Shown: positions 17,452-28,896 of the stretch, in pieces
How the letters are laid out: the number at the start of each line of letters is the position of its first letter
Numbering within the stretch: position 1 is the first letter of the stretch
Source: Saccharothrix sp. NRRL B-16348
Lineage (GTDB): Bacteria > Actinomycetota > Actinomycetes > Mycobacteriales > Pseudonocardiaceae
Direction: 5' to 3'
DNA: 50,536 nucleotides
NCBI RefSeq assembly: GCF_001280085.1
Contig: NZ_LGED01000255.1
Coordinates: forward strand, 1-50,536
Made by a program: the position numbers and the translations under genes
Notes under the pieces: model-generated
Database searches by the model: none
The model's input: the letters and a program-made list of their open reading frames with translations, nothing else
Told to the model about the DNA's origin: nothing

Positions 17452-19848
17452 TCACCGCTTCCAGAACGGCTTGCGCCGGTGGGGTTCAACCGGCCGGGAT
17501 TGGTCTGACCGGGGTTCGGCCAGGGCCTCCAGCGTCGCGATCGCGTGCCGCAGGCGGCGGTCGACCTCGGCGGGATCGGCGGTGGGCACGGCGAGTTCCG
17601 CGGCCAGTTCCGACAGCGTCCGCAGCGCCTCGGCGGGCGCGCCCGCGGCCCGCCACGACGGGAGGTGCCGGCCGATGGCCTGGTGCAGGCGCTCGAGCAG
17701 GGCAGCGGCCGGCTCTCGCGCTTCGCGCAGCCCGGTCAACGCCTCCGCGGCGAACTCCGCCGGCGCGGGGACGGGCGGCGCGGGTGCGGCGGGCTTCGGT
17801 GCCGCCAGGTCCGCGCTGCTCGCCACGGCCGCTTCGAGACCGGCACGGGCACGCGTCTTCCGCACGCGAGGTGCGGCCGAGGCCGGTGCGGGGGCGAACG
17901 GCATGGCCGCCCTCGGCGCAGCGGCCACCGGCATCCCGGCCGGAGCCGCGCCGTAGCCGCCTCCGCCGGCGAAAGCGGGGACGGAGGACCAGCCGTCGGG
18001 CAGTTCGACCGGCTGCGTCACCCGCCGCACCCGACCGCCCTCGTTGACGACCCGTTCATCCACCGCGACGAACGCGGTGAACCGGGACAGCACGCCGTGG
18101 TCCAGCGATGTCCTCACGATCTGCCGCTCCAGGGCGTCGAGGTCGCCCGCGCCCACGACGTAGCGGTCCTCCAGGTCGCGCACCCGAGCCCTGGCCCACA
18201 GCGCGGCCAGCCCGGCGTTGTCGCTCGCCACCGCCGCCACCCGCTGCCGCCACCCACCCGAGCCGGTGACCTCCACCGCGCCCGACGGCTCGCCCGCGTA
18301 CCTGCCGGTGACCACGACCGGGACGCCGGGGAACAGGTCGGGCAGCGGCGCGGGGGCCAGCGAGCCCTCCTCCACGGCCAGGCCGTCGGCCCGCACCGCC
18401 AGGCCGGTCAGCACGGGCGCGCCGATGCGGTGGTGGATGTCGCGCATGGCCTCGTCCAGCCGGTCCTCCGACTCGACCAGCTCGCAGCGGCCGGTCGAGC
18501 CCGCGAGTCGTTGCAGGAACGCCGCGTTGACCGCGCGGTCGATGCCGACGGTGTGCACCCGCACGCCCGCCAGGCTCGTGGCGACCTCGCGCAGCAACCG
18601 GTCCTCGTCGCCCACCTGGCCGTCGGTCACCAGCACCAGCACGCGTTCCCGATCGCCCTCCGCGCCGAGCAGCCCGGCCGCGCGCTGGAGGGGGTTCAGC
18701 ATCTCGGTGCCACCCCGGGCCTCCAGGCCGGCCAGGAACTCCACCGCGCGGTAGCGGTTGCGGTCGGTCGCCGCGACCAGGCCGGCGGGCAGCTCGTCCG
18801 GGCTGTCCAGCCGGTCGTCGAACGCCAGCACGGCGAACCGGTCGTCCGCGCGCAGCGAGTCGACCACGCGGCTCGCGGCCCGGCGCGCCGCGACCACCTT
18901 CCAACCGTGCATCGAGCCCGACCGGTCCAGCACGAGCACCACGTCCCGGCTCGGCAGCCGTCCGCCGGCGGCCGGGGGCAGCACGGTCAGCGCGAACGTG
19001 CCGCCCTCGCCGCCCTCGTCCGGGCGCACGGCCAACGATGTGCGGACCACGTCGGCGTCGGCGAAGCGCAAGCGCAGCAGGAAGTCGCGGTCTACGCGCG
19101 CGCCCGGCTCGACCCGGACGCGGAACCCGCCGGCGGTCTCCTCGGTGACGGTGGCGTGCAGGCTGGCCGAGGGTTCGACGGGTGGCAGCCCGGCCAGGTC
19201 GACGTCCACCACCAGGGACAGGCGGACCGGGTTGGGGAAACCGGGCAGCAGCACCGGCGGGCTGATGCGGGAGGCGTCGGGCACCGCGTCGGTGTCGCGA
19301 GCCACGCCGTCGCCGACCTGATCGCCGGGCAGCGGGGCGCCGGGGACGTAGCGGGGTGCGACGACCAGCGGCAGGCGGTACTCGGCGGTGTCGTCCTCGT
19401 AGGCGAGCACCCCCACGAGCGTGAGGCGCACGGTGATCCGCTCGCCGGGCACGATGTTGCCGACGCGCGTGGTGAACACGCCCGGCCGCTCCTCCTCGGC
19501 GATGGCGGCACGCTTGCCGTCGGAGACGGCCTGGTCGTAGTCGGCCCGCGCGGCCGCGCGTTCCTTGAGCACGCCCTCCACCACGCGGCCGTCGGCCTCC
19601 ACGCGCAGCGCGGTCACCGCGGCACGGGCGGGCAGCGGGAAGACGTAGGTCGCTTCGAGGGGGTCGGGGTGCGGGTTGTGGAAGGTCTGCGTGATGGTGG
19701 TGCGCGAGGCCAGCCCGGTGATGGTCGCGTGGACGTCGACGGCTTCCAGCGGGAGGTTGCCACGCTCGGTGCGCAGGCAGCCCAGGCCGTCGTCCTCGGT
19801 GGGCCGGGTGGCCCCGACGTCTCCCACGACTGCGATGCGGGTGCTCAT
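17452..19848 (-). CDS. VIT domain and von Willebrand A domain protein
   Basis: 798 residues from ATG 19848. The N-terminal VIT domain (residues about 25-155) carries EAVDVHATITGLASRTTITQ, HPDPLEATYVFPLP, VSDGKRAAIAEEERPGVFTT and NIVPGERITV. The vWA domain follows, with a complete MIDAS: DRSGSM at 308-313, then the Thr (GGTEM) and Asp (LVTDGQVGDED). The C-terminal part has an Ala/Pro-rich linker and a helical region. There is no signal peptide. It overlaps the upstream MerR-type gene by four bases (ATGA). VIT-vWA proteins are thought to act as metal-dependent protein-binding scaffolds; the partner is unknown. Confidence 0.85.
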   Translation of the reverse strand: MSTRIAVVGDVGATRPTEDDGLGCLRTERGNLPLEAVDVHATITGLASRTTITQTFHNPHPDPLEATYVFPLPARAAVTALRVEADGRVVEGVLKERAAARADYDQAVSDGKRAAIAEEERPGVFTTRVGNIVPGERITVRLTLVGVLAYEDDTAEYRLPLVVAPRYVPGAPLPGDQVGDGVARDTDAVPDASRISPPVLLPGFPNPVRLSLVVDVDLAGLPPVEPSASLHATVTEETAGGFRVRVEPGARVDRDFLLRLRFADADVVRTSLAVRPDEGGEGGTFALTVLPPAAGGRLPSRDVVLVLDRSGSMHGWKVVAARRAASRVVDSLRADDRFAVLAFDDRLDSPDELPAGLVAATDRNRYRAVEFLAGLEARGGTEMLNPLQRAAGLLGAEGDRERVLVLVTDGQVGDEDRLLREVATSLAGVRVHTVGIDRAVNAAFLQRLAGSTGRCELVESEDRLDEAMRDIHHRIGAPVLTGLAVRADGLAVEEGSLAPAPLPDLFPGVPVVVTGRYAGEPSGAVEVTGSGGWRQRVAAVASDNAGLAALWARARVRDLEDRYVVGAGDLDALERQIVRTSLDHGVLSRFTAFVAVDERVVNEGGRVRRVTQPVELPDGWSSVPAFAGGGGYGAAPAGMPVAAAPRAAMPFAPAPASAAPRVRKTRARAGLEAAVASSADLAAPKPAAPAPPVPAPAEFAAEALTGLREAREPAAALLERLHQAIGRHLPSWRAAGAPAEALRTLSELAAELAVPTADPAEVDRRLRHAIATLEALAEPRSDQSRPVEPHRRKPFWKR

Positions 19849-20519
19849 CCGTTGTCCTCTCCAGTGGTCGGGGCCAGACCCGTGCGGGCGAGCAGGTCGA
19901 GCAGGGGTGCCGCGGCGGTTTCGATGGCGGCGAGTTCGGCCGCGTCGGGGACGCGGTCGGCGGCGTGGAGCACGAGGGTGACGCCGGGTCCCAGGCGCAG
20001 ACCGGGCACGACCCGGGCGACGCCGGCGGCGGGGGGTGCGGAGGCCACCAGTGGTGCGGGAGCGGCCGGCGGCACCGCTGCGGGTGGCGCGGGTGGCGAC
20101 GACGCGGGCCGGTCGCGCCAGAAGGCCCCGCTGCGGGACGACGCGGCACCGTCCTCCGACGGTTCCACGGGTTCGGCTCGTCCAGCCGGCTCGACCTGCC
20201 GGGTCACCCCGGCCAGCTCGGCGAGCCTGCCGTCGTCCGCGCCCACCACCACCGCCTGGATCTCCGCCAGCGAGTGCCCCGCCGCCTGCAACTTCTTGAC
20301 CGCGACCACCTGGAGCAGGTGCCGCCGCCCGTACAGCGCGGTGCGTCCCCGGTACGCCACCGGCCGATCCACCAACCCGATGGTCGTGTACCACCGGATG
20401 GCACGCCCGTTCGGCAACTCCCGCACCCGGCCGCTCCGCTGGCCCCCGTAGTCGTCGGCGAGCAGCGCGGCGACCCGGTCCGGCAGCTGCCCGATCGTCC
20501 ACAGCTCCTCGTCGCTCAC
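19845..20519 (-). CDS. MerR-family regulator with long C-terminal domain
   Basis: GTG 20519 begins VSDEELWTIGQLPDRVAALL. The winged helix-turn-helix is readable: NGRAIRWYTTIGLVDRP, GRTALYGRRHLLQVVAVKKL and GHSLAEIQAVV. After residue 110 comes a Pro/Ala linker and then a beta-rich domain (GLRLGPGVTLVLHAADRVPD) in place of a metal-binding tail; no conserved Cys pair is seen. The promoter element TATAGT lies only about seven bases before the GTG, so the mRNA is probably leaderless. Its 3' end overlaps the VIT-vWA gene, which it most likely controls together with itself. Confidence 0.82.
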   Translation of the reverse strand: MSDEELWTIGQLPDRVAALLADDYGGQRSGRVRELPNGRAIRWYTTIGLVDRPVAYRGRTALYGRRHLLQVVAVKKLQAAGHSLAEIQAVVVGADDGRLAELAGVTRQVEPAGRAEPVEPSEDGAASSRSGAFWRDRPASSPPAPPAAVPPAAPAPLVASAPPAAGVARVVPGLRLGPGVTLVLHAADRVPDAAELAAIETAAAPLLDLLARTGLAPTTGEDNG

Positions 20520-20534
20520 GACACGACTATAACC

Positions 20535-20557
20535 GACACTGTCAATGTGACAGTGTC
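20535..20557. promoter_or_regulatory. Operator of the MerR/VIT-vWA operon
   Basis: GACACTGTCA, three bases and TGACAGTGTC form a perfect 10-bp inverted repeat. It lies directly upstream of the TATAGT hexamer (20526-20531) in front of the MerR gene. This is the position expected for a MerR-type autoregulator working on the promoter spacer. Confidence 0.75.
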
Positions 20558-20620
20558 AGCTTCACCTCCCGGTTCGGTTGGCCGCGACGACGTCCCTGCT
20601 GTCGGCGAGTGCCTGTGGGG

Positions 20621-23029
<2,409 letters not shown>

Positions 23030-23173
23030 GTCCTTCTCCTGACGGTGTTTCACAACGGGATTCCGTCCGCCCTCCCGGGCGGATGCTCAGCGGAGAGGCA
23101 ATCGACTCGTCGCACGCCATCGGCGCGGGCATCCCGGTTGCCCTGGATGCCCGCGCCGATGCTCGGTGGATGG

Positions 23174-25375
23174 TCAGCCGGTCACCACTCCGACGTCGAG
23201 GTGGTCGACGTTGGGCAGGCCGTCGGCCGCAGTGGGTTCGAGGCGGATGGTGTTGCTGCCCGCGTTCAGCGAGGCGGTGAGGGACTTGGTGGACCAGGTC
23301 GTCCACGCGCCGGTGGACTCGAACGAGACCGTGCCGACCGTGGACCCGTTGACGACGACGTTCGCGGGTCGCGCGGCGCCGCTGCCGGCACCGTTGGCGA
23401 AGCGGATGCCGAGCGTCGCCGTGCCGGCTGTCGTCGCGTTGACGGTGAACTGGGCGTAGGCGCCCACGGCGGCGGTGCCGTTGCAGAACCCGGTGCCGGA
23501 GAAGCCGGCCTGGTTGGAGTCGATCGTGCCCTGGCACACGGCCGGTGCCGTCTCCGCTTCGTAGCGCTGCCCTGCGGGCGTCCCTCCGTCGGTCCTGACG
23601 AGCGCCAACTGGTCGACGATGACGCCGCCCGAACCCGACGCCCGCACGGTGACGGTGGCGGCTCCGCCGGGTAGCGCGATGCCGGTGAGCTCGCGCTTGG
23701 CCCAGCCGCTCGACGACGGGATGCTGAGGGTGCGTTGGCTGCCGTTAGCGCCCGTGATCACGACCTGTCCGGCACTGCCCCGGGCGTGCGAGGACAGGGT
23801 GTAGGTGCCTGCGGGCACCGATTCGATCCGCTGCTCGACGCCGCCGCTGTTGCTCACCTGGAGGGCGAAGCGGGACCCGTTCACACCACCGTTGACGTTG
23901 GTCACCGAACCGCCGAGGTTCCGCCATCCCCGTACACCGGAGACGATGACGCGGTCGGCCTGGATGTCGGGGTTGAGGATGTAGTTGTTCGCCGGCCCGA
24001 CGCGCCACTCACCGGTCGTGACGTTGAACTGCCACTGGCTGACCGAGTGGAACTGGGGCCGTGCGCCGGTCTTGGTGATCGGCACCCACTGGTTGTAGCC
24101 GATGCCGTTCCAGGCGAAGTCGGCCCAGCGGTCGCCCGCGTAGATCACCGTGTTCTGCTTGGTCCCCTTCACGGTGACGAAGAACCCGGTCTGGGTCACG
24201 TGGCTGTAGTCCATCTCGGTGCCGGGAAGAACGAACTCACTCGAGTACGAACCCTGGATGTTGCCGCCGGTCGACTCGTTGACGTAGTTGACCGAGGTGT
24301 TCCAGCCGTGCAGGGCCGAGGCGGCGTGGTAGTACTTGCCGTCGAGCTTGAACATGGCGTTGCCCTCGCGGCCGTCGCCCCGGCGGATCTCCACGCCCGG
24401 CTCGATCCGCAGCGAGTCGGACTCCCGGAACTTGGACACGAAGCCGCGGGAACGTCCCTCGCGGTTGGAGAAGATCAGGTAGTCCTTGCCGTCCTCGTCG
24501 GTGAAGACGGTCTGGTCGCCGGTGCCGGTCGTCGGCGAGTTGACGACCTGACCCTGGAAGTAGCCGTAGGTGAAGTTGCTGGTGGGGGTGTTGCCCTGGA
24601 GGAGCAGCACCCCGTGCGCGCCTCCGACGTAGGCCTGGGTGGCGAGCACGTACTTGCCGGTGTTCTCGTTGTACGCGACCCCGAGCCGCCCGACCCACCC
24701 CGTCGAAGCCATGGTGTTGCCGTTGTCGATCGCGGTCGAGCGCGTCGCGACCCGGTTCTCGAACTTCCAGTTCACCAGGTCCCTGGACGAGTACACCGGG
24801 ATCGACACGAACGAGACCTCGCCGTCGTACTTGCGCGTCGGGTTGGCCCGGTAGCTCTCCGCGCCGCGGTAGTGCACGCCGTACCAGTAGTAGGTGTCGC
24901 CGAACTTGAAGACACCGCCGCCCTGCGAGTAGATGGGGTTGCCGGCGGTGTCGTTCCAGAACGTGTTGTTGGTGATGGTCTGGAACGTGCCCTCGTCCGC
25001 GGCCTCCAGATCGCCGGCGGCGGTGACCAGGGCAGTCTTCGCCGCGGCGGCCTCCGCAGCGCCCGCCGAGGGGTTCTTCGCCACGTCGTCCGCCGTGGTC
25101 AGCGCCTTGGCGAAGGACTTCCAGGAGTCGGTGGTGTACTTGGCCGGGACGCGCGTCCGGTAGTCCGCGACCGTCTTCTTGAGACCGTGGGGATCGTCCG
25201 CCGCGTCCTCGATGCCCGGGGCGTCCTGGGCGGCCGGAGCGACCGCGGCGGGCGGAGCGGTTTCGGCTAAGGGCTGCGCCGCGGCCATCGACTGCGGTGT
25301 CAGCACCGACGCGAACAGCAGTGCGGCCGCGGTCAGGACGCGCCGTTTCAAGGGCGTGCGCGATGTGGTGGTCAT
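23174..25375 (-). CDS. Secreted FIVAR-GH43-CBM35 glycosidase (exo-galactanase type)
   Basis: 733 residues from ATG 25375, preceded by GAAAGG. The signal peptide ends near MAAAQP. A FIVAR-type helical module (TVADYRTRVPAKYTTDSWKS) precedes the propeller: GGGVFKFGDTYYWYGVHYRG, SIPVYSSRDLVNWKFEN, QTVFTDEDGKDYLIFS, GREGNAMFKLDGKYYHAAS, the layout of the GH43 subfamily with exo-beta-1,3-galactanases. A carbohydrate-binding region with Trp/Gly loops is followed by a C-terminal CBM35 (RYEAETAPAVCQGTIDSNQA, then GLPNVDHLDV). Not all GH43 acids can be placed by eye, so substrate is tentative. It is in tandem with PL9, 11 bases away. Confidence 0.82.
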   Translation of the reverse strand: MTTTSRTPLKRRVLTAAALLFASVLTPQSMAAAQPLAETAPPAAVAPAAQDAPGIEDAADDPHGLKKTVADYRTRVPAKYTTDSWKSFAKALTTADDVAKNPSAGAAEAAAAKTALVTAAGDLEAADEGTFQTITNNTFWNDTAGNPIYSQGGGVFKFGDTYYWYGVHYRGAESYRANPTRKYDGEVSFVSIPVYSSRDLVNWKFENRVATRSTAIDNGNTMASTGWVGRLGVAYNENTGKYVLATQAYVGGAHGVLLLQGNTPTSNFTYGYFQGQVVNSPTTGTGDQTVFTDEDGKDYLIFSNREGRSRGFVSKFRESDSLRIEPGVEIRRGDGREGNAMFKLDGKYYHAASALHGWNTSVNYVNESTGGNIQGSYSSEFVLPGTEMDYSHVTQTGFFVTVKGTKQNTVIYAGDRWADFAWNGIGYNQWVPITKTGARPQFHSVSQWQFNVTTGEWRVGPANNYILNPDIQADRVIVSGVRGWRNLGGSVTNVNGGVNGSRFALQVSNSGGVEQRIESVPAGTYTLSSHARGSAGQVVITGANGSQRTLSIPSSSGWAKRELTGIALPGGAATVTVRASGSGGVIVDQLALVRTDGGTPAGQRYEAETAPAVCQGTIDSNQAGFSGTGFCNGTAAVGAYAQFTVNATTAGTATLGIRFANGAGSGAARPANVVVNGSTVGTVSFESTGAWTTWSTKSLTASLNAGSNTIRLEPTAADGLPNVDHLDVGVVTG

Positions 25376-25386
25376 CTTGGTGCCTT

Positions 25387-27015
25387 TCACAGGGAGAGGT
25401 AATCGATGTTGGGCAGGCCGTCCGCCGTGGTCGGGTCCAGTCGGATGGTGTTGTCGCCGGCGTTCAGGGAGGTGGTGAGGGTCTTGGTGGACCACGTCGT
25501 CCAGCTGCCGGTGGACTCGAACGAGACCGTGGCCACCGTCGACCCGTTGACGACGAGGGTCGCCGGTCGCGCGGTGCAGAACCCGGTGCCGGAGAAGCCG
25601 GCCTGGTTCGAGTCAATGGTCCCCTGGCACACCGCCGGCGCGGTCTCGACCTCGTAGCGCGACGCCGGTTGCGCAGCGCCGGACTGCTCGAAAGCGCCGA
25701 GGTCCGGTGCCGACCCGTGGTAGGGCAGGCCGACGCTGGTGCCTTTGTCGATCAGGGTGCTGTTGGCGGCGAGCCGGAGGTGGGGCAGCACGGGCAGGCT
25801 GCCGTCCTGCTGGCGCGGGGCGTCCCAGCCGGATGTCGACACGCTCTGGAACTGCGCGTCCGACAGGGGCAGGCCCAGGTTCCAGGAGTTGTGCGAGGCG
25901 CTCGTCCCGGTCATGTTCGCCGTCGCGGTGCCGTTGTAGGCGATGTTGTTGCGCAGGTTCCCCCGGCCGACGGACGCGCCGCTCGAGTTGATTCCCCTCA
26001 TGTCGAAGTTGGGGTGGTTCCCGTAGCCGGTGTTGTTGAAGTAGTCGTTGGCCACCGGGTGGTGGTTGGAGTAGAAACCCTGCGCCTTGTTGAGGAACGC
26101 CACCGAGAAGCGGACGGTGTGCTTCACCGCGCCGGTGTCGTACTCGGCGCCGAAGCCACCCACCTTGAAGCCTGCTCCGTTGCCGGACGGCGTCGTCGTC
26201 CCCGGCACGTACCCGTTGCGCCAAGCCCAGGAGTTCTCGATGATCACGGGCGAGTAGGTGGAGATGAGGTCGTAACCGTCATCGGCGTTCCACCACGCGG
26301 GGGAGCCGCGGAACACGTTCGCGGGCCGACCTGCGGGCGTGTAGTGCGCACCGAACCCGTCGGCGTTCTCGCCGGGCCCGTCCGAGCTGCGCAGGTCGTA
26401 GTTGTCGTGCGAATCCGTGTTGACGACGAGGTTGCCGCCGCCACCGTTGATGAACAGGCCGGTTCCCATGTGGTGGTGGGTGTTGACCAGCTCGAACGTG
26501 TTGTTGCTGCCAGAGATCCAGATCCCCCAGGACTCGGCGTTGAGGTTGTTGTTCTGGGGCACGCCGGTGACTTCCAGCCCTTTGAGGTGGAGGTGGCTGC
26601 CGGTGACGTTGAAGCCCTTGATCCGGCAGTCGTCCCGCATGGCCGAGAAGGTGAAGACCGGCTTCTCGCCCGGGTGGGCCCAGTAGCGGATGGGGTTGCC
26701 CGAGGTGCCGCTCTTGTTCAGGGTGATCGCGTCGACCCGGGCCGTCCGACTGGCACAGGCCGAGTTCGCCCGCGTGTAGGGGTAGGTGCCTCCCCGGAAG
26801 TAGACCGTGTCACCCGGTGTGGCGGCGGACTGCGCGCGGGCGATGGACGCCCACGGGGCGGCCTGGGTCCCCGCGGCACTGTCGTTGCCGTTGGGTGAGA
26901 CGTAGTAGGTGTTCCCCGCCGCCGCGGCCGTGCCGGGCACGATCGCGGCGCTCAGGGCGAGGACTGCGGAGGCGGTGACGACGTGAAGCGCACGCCACCG
27001 CGATGTGAGGTGCAC
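25387..27015 (-). CDS. Secreted PL9-type pectate lyase with truncated CBM35
   Basis: 542 residues from ATG 27015. The signal peptide ends at TAAAAGN. A right-handed beta-helix follows: YYVSPNGNDSAAGTQAAPWA, GDTVYFRGGTYPY, GLEVTGVPQNNNLNAES, and GNGAGFKVGGFG, in which the Lys matches the catalytic base position of PL9 lyases. Asp/Asn-rich turns (SHDNYDLRSSDGPGENADGF) fit the calcium site. The C-terminal CBM35 starts RYEVETAPAVCQGTIDSNQA but jumps from GTGFC directly to TARPATLVVNG. It thus lacks about 35-40 residues that its neighbour's CBM35 has, with the frame kept. It should cleave polygalacturonan or the rhamnogalacturonan backbone. Confidence 0.85.
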   Translation of the reverse strand: MHLTSRWRALHVVTASAVLALSAAIVPGTAAAAGNTYYVSPNGNDSAAGTQAAPWASIARAQSAATPGDTVYFRGGTYPYTRANSACASRTARVDAITLNKSGTSGNPIRYWAHPGEKPVFTFSAMRDDCRIKGFNVTGSHLHLKGLEVTGVPQNNNLNAESWGIWISGSNNTFELVNTHHHMGTGLFINGGGGNLVVNTDSHDNYDLRSSDGPGENADGFGAHYTPAGRPANVFRGSPAWWNADDGYDLISTYSPVIIENSWAWRNGYVPGTTTPSGNGAGFKVGGFGAEYDTGAVKHTVRFSVAFLNKAQGFYSNHHPVANDYFNNTGYGNHPNFDMRGINSSGASVGRGNLRNNIAYNGTATANMTGTSASHNSWNLGLPLSDAQFQSVSTSGWDAPRQQDGSLPVLPHLRLAANSTLIDKGTSVGLPYHGSAPDLGAFEQSGAAQPASRYEVETAPAVCQGTIDSNQAGFSGTGFCTARPATLVVNGSTVATVSFESTGSWTTWSTKTLTTSLNAGDNTIRLDPTTADGLPNIDYLSL

Positions 27016-27055
27016 GAGGGTCTCCTAGGGATGCCTGATGAACGTCGGCGAACGT

Positions 27056-27481
27056 TCACACGTTGAGGAAGCCGTCCATGGCGGCGGTCGGCCGCCGGGT
27101 GCTCGAGTCCCACGCGGTGCTGGCGTAGCCGGTGAACGGCGAGTAGCCCTCGGGCTCCCAGAAGAACGTGCCGAGGCCGCCGAAGCCCTTCTGGCCGGTG
27201 ATGAACTTCCGCAGCCCGTCGCGCACCTGGGTGGCCTTGTCGCGCGGACCGCCGTACTCGACGTGCATCACGGGCTTGCCGTAGTTGGACTGGATGGTCC
27301 TCATGTTGCCCAGCACAGGGGCGACGTTGCTGCCCTGGGCGTACGAGGACAGCCCGGTGATGTCCCACCTGCCGCCGTTGCCGCGATAGGCGTTGAAGAA
27401 GTTCTGGATGCTGTCCATCTTCTGCGGCTGGGCGAGGTGCACCATCACCGGAGTGGTCGGGAAGACCTGTTTGGACACGCG
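27056..27481 (-). pseudogene. GH53 galactanase, C-terminal half only
   Basis: From about 27481 the frame reads VSKQVFPTTPVMVHLAQP, MDSIQNFFNAYRGNGGRWDI, GKPVMHVEYGG (with the nucleophile Glu) and GTFFWEPEGYSPFTGYAS, ending at 27056. This is the second half of a GH53 barrel. The first half, including the NE acid/base motif and a signal peptide, is missing. Residues before VSKQ in the open frame look random. AAAGGAGATCGA lies just upstream of ATGACCGC and the GTG at 27481, so a fragment might be translated, but it cannot be active. It is a paralogue of the intact galactanase at 21.1 kb. Confidence 0.75.
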
Positions 27482-27934
27482 GTCATTCGATCTCCTTTGA
27501 TCGAGTGTGAGCAGGGGCGCGGCGGCGGGACTGTGCGCGTGCACGGTCGGGGTCGGGGTCGCGCTCTGCACGGCGTTTGTTGTGCCAGCGCAAGAATTGC
27601 GACGCGGGGGCATGCTGTTGCGGCGCAACCGACAGCAACGAGCGGCAGCGCGGGGAAGGAACGAACCGCGACGTGAACCCAGCCGACAGAAGGACCGGCT
27701 AGGCGAAAGCCCGGCCCGGCAAGGACAAGCCGAGCGTCGGTTTCTCCAACAAAGTCAGCTTCGCCTCCTTACGAGCAGGTTCTGTCCGCGTGCACCGCCG
27801 GATCCGGGCCGATCCAACTCGAAGACCTGACCAGGCAGCCCATCGGCACGGCCCAGGACGCGGGTGGGGCGACCACGGCTTCCGGTGCACCAGACCCACC
27901 CGGTGCACTGCGTCAGCGGACCGACCACCTGCGG

Positions 27935-27949
27935 TTAAAACGTTTGCAC
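27935..27949. promoter_or_regulatory. LacI/CRE-like operator
   Basis: TTAAAACGTTTGCAC contains the perfect core AAACGTTT (27938-27945), the central motif of many LacI-family operators. It lies upstream of the minus-strand pectin genes. Confidence 0.5.
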
Positions 27950-28064
27950 TTCCCGGGCTCAGCTTAGGGGATCGCCCGCCTCTGTCAACAGCGCTCCGAG
28001 CTACAAGCCTTGTGACCACAGGGTGTTGCCACAGGGCGGCCCGCTTGGCCCCGGCTACCCACGA

Positions 28065-28076
28065 GTAAACGGTTAC
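28065..28076. promoter_or_regulatory. Possible LacI-type operator
   Basis: GTAAACGGTTAC: four-base perfect outer arms (GTAA/TTAC) with a CG-containing centre, close to the LacI-type consensus and about 115 bases from the previous site. Confidence 0.4.
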
Positions 28077-28447
28077 AACGGCCGCCTGCGGTCCGACAGC
28101 GTTGGACACCAGCTCCTGCGGCCACCAGGACACTTCGTGCCCCCGGGATCGGATCGAGGGACGTGGATCGATCAACGCACATCGGGGTGGATCTGCGGCG
28201 CCGCGCCGTCGAACATTCGACGGATGCTGCCGTTCGCCACGGCAACGCTGGCCCGAATGGACGCATGCATGGGAACGTGCACAGCGGTATACGGCGCTGT
28301 TGTCCAGCAATATCAACGAAGTTGGCGTGTTTACATACGTGATGAGGCCAGTTACTGTGCACGTTCACAGGGCCTCTGACCCTGTCCGCCGCCGCCGTCC
28401 ACAGTCCGCCGCCGTGGGAAGCACACTCCGACGAACGGAACTCTGCC

Positions 28448-28576
28448 ATGCACAGATCAACGTTGATACGTGCACTGCTGGTCGTGACCGCGGGCTCATC
28501 AGCGTCCACACCGCGAAGCGCGATTTCCTCAGTTGGAGGTTGTCCGCCGGTGACGGCCGGTACGAAATCGTGCTGA
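28448..28576 (+). CDS. Short secreted-peptide-like ORF, probably a relic
   Basis: ATG 28448 preceded by GGAACTCTGCC opens MHRSTLIRALLVVTAGSSAS, a signal-peptide-like start, and stops after 42 codons at TGA 28576. An adjacent frame to 28668 (RYEIVLKWRPTNGPTWAATA) could be the continuation of a broken secreted protein. The palindrome ATCAACGTTGAT (28456-28467) overlaps its first codons. A weak call. Confidence 0.25.
   Translation: MHRSTLIRALLVVTAGSSASTPRSAISSVGGCPPVTAGTKSC
28456..28467. promoter_or_regulatory. Palindrome ATCAACGTTGAT
   Basis: Perfect 12-bp palindrome with central AACGTT, LacI-like, located 430 bases upstream of the plus-strand hydrolase. It may equally be chance within the short ORF it overlaps. 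Confidence 0.4.
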
Positions 28577-28896
28577 AGTGGCGGCCGACCAACGGACCGA
28601 CCTGGGCCGCAACGGCCTATGTGGACGGTTCACGGGACGCCGGCGGCGGTCAGCTCACGCGCCACTGAACTTTCGGCTCCGGCCGTGGTGGCGAGATCGC
28701 CTACGGCTCGGCGAGCATCAGCCGCACCCCGCCGATGCCGGACCGCCAGTGCCGGCCGACCGTGGCGTGGCGTGGCAGAACGCCGCCTACGACCAGCCGC
28801 CCCACGCGAGCTTCGCACCCCGTGACACCGCGTTCCTGCCGCCTTCCCGGCCGGCAGGAGCCGCCCTCGATCATCCCTGCACGCAAGGAGTCAACG

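Larger units (their letters stand above)
27482..28896. other. Divergent control region of the pectin locus
   Basis: About 1.4 kb without a convincing gene, between minus-strand pectinases and the plus-strand hydrolase. It holds LacI-like palindromes at 27935-27949, 28065-28076 and 28456-28467 and a short signal-peptide-like ORF at 28448. Long ORFs through 27.7-28.3 kb have no domain pattern. Confidence 0.5.

Noticed and set aside
17545..20451. 968-codon plus-strand open frame opposite the VIT-vWA and MerR genes
   Set aside because: Antisense shadow; no domain, and the minus-strand genes are well supported.
17452..20502. Single 1016-residue protein including the MerR region
   Set aside because: The N-terminal third is out of frame with the MerR helix-turn-helix and is low-complexity; the ATG at 19848 with the ATGA overlap is the real start.
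23735..26898. Long plus-strand frames opposite GH43 and PL9
   Set aside because: No motif or ribosome binding site; antisense to clear secreted enzymes.
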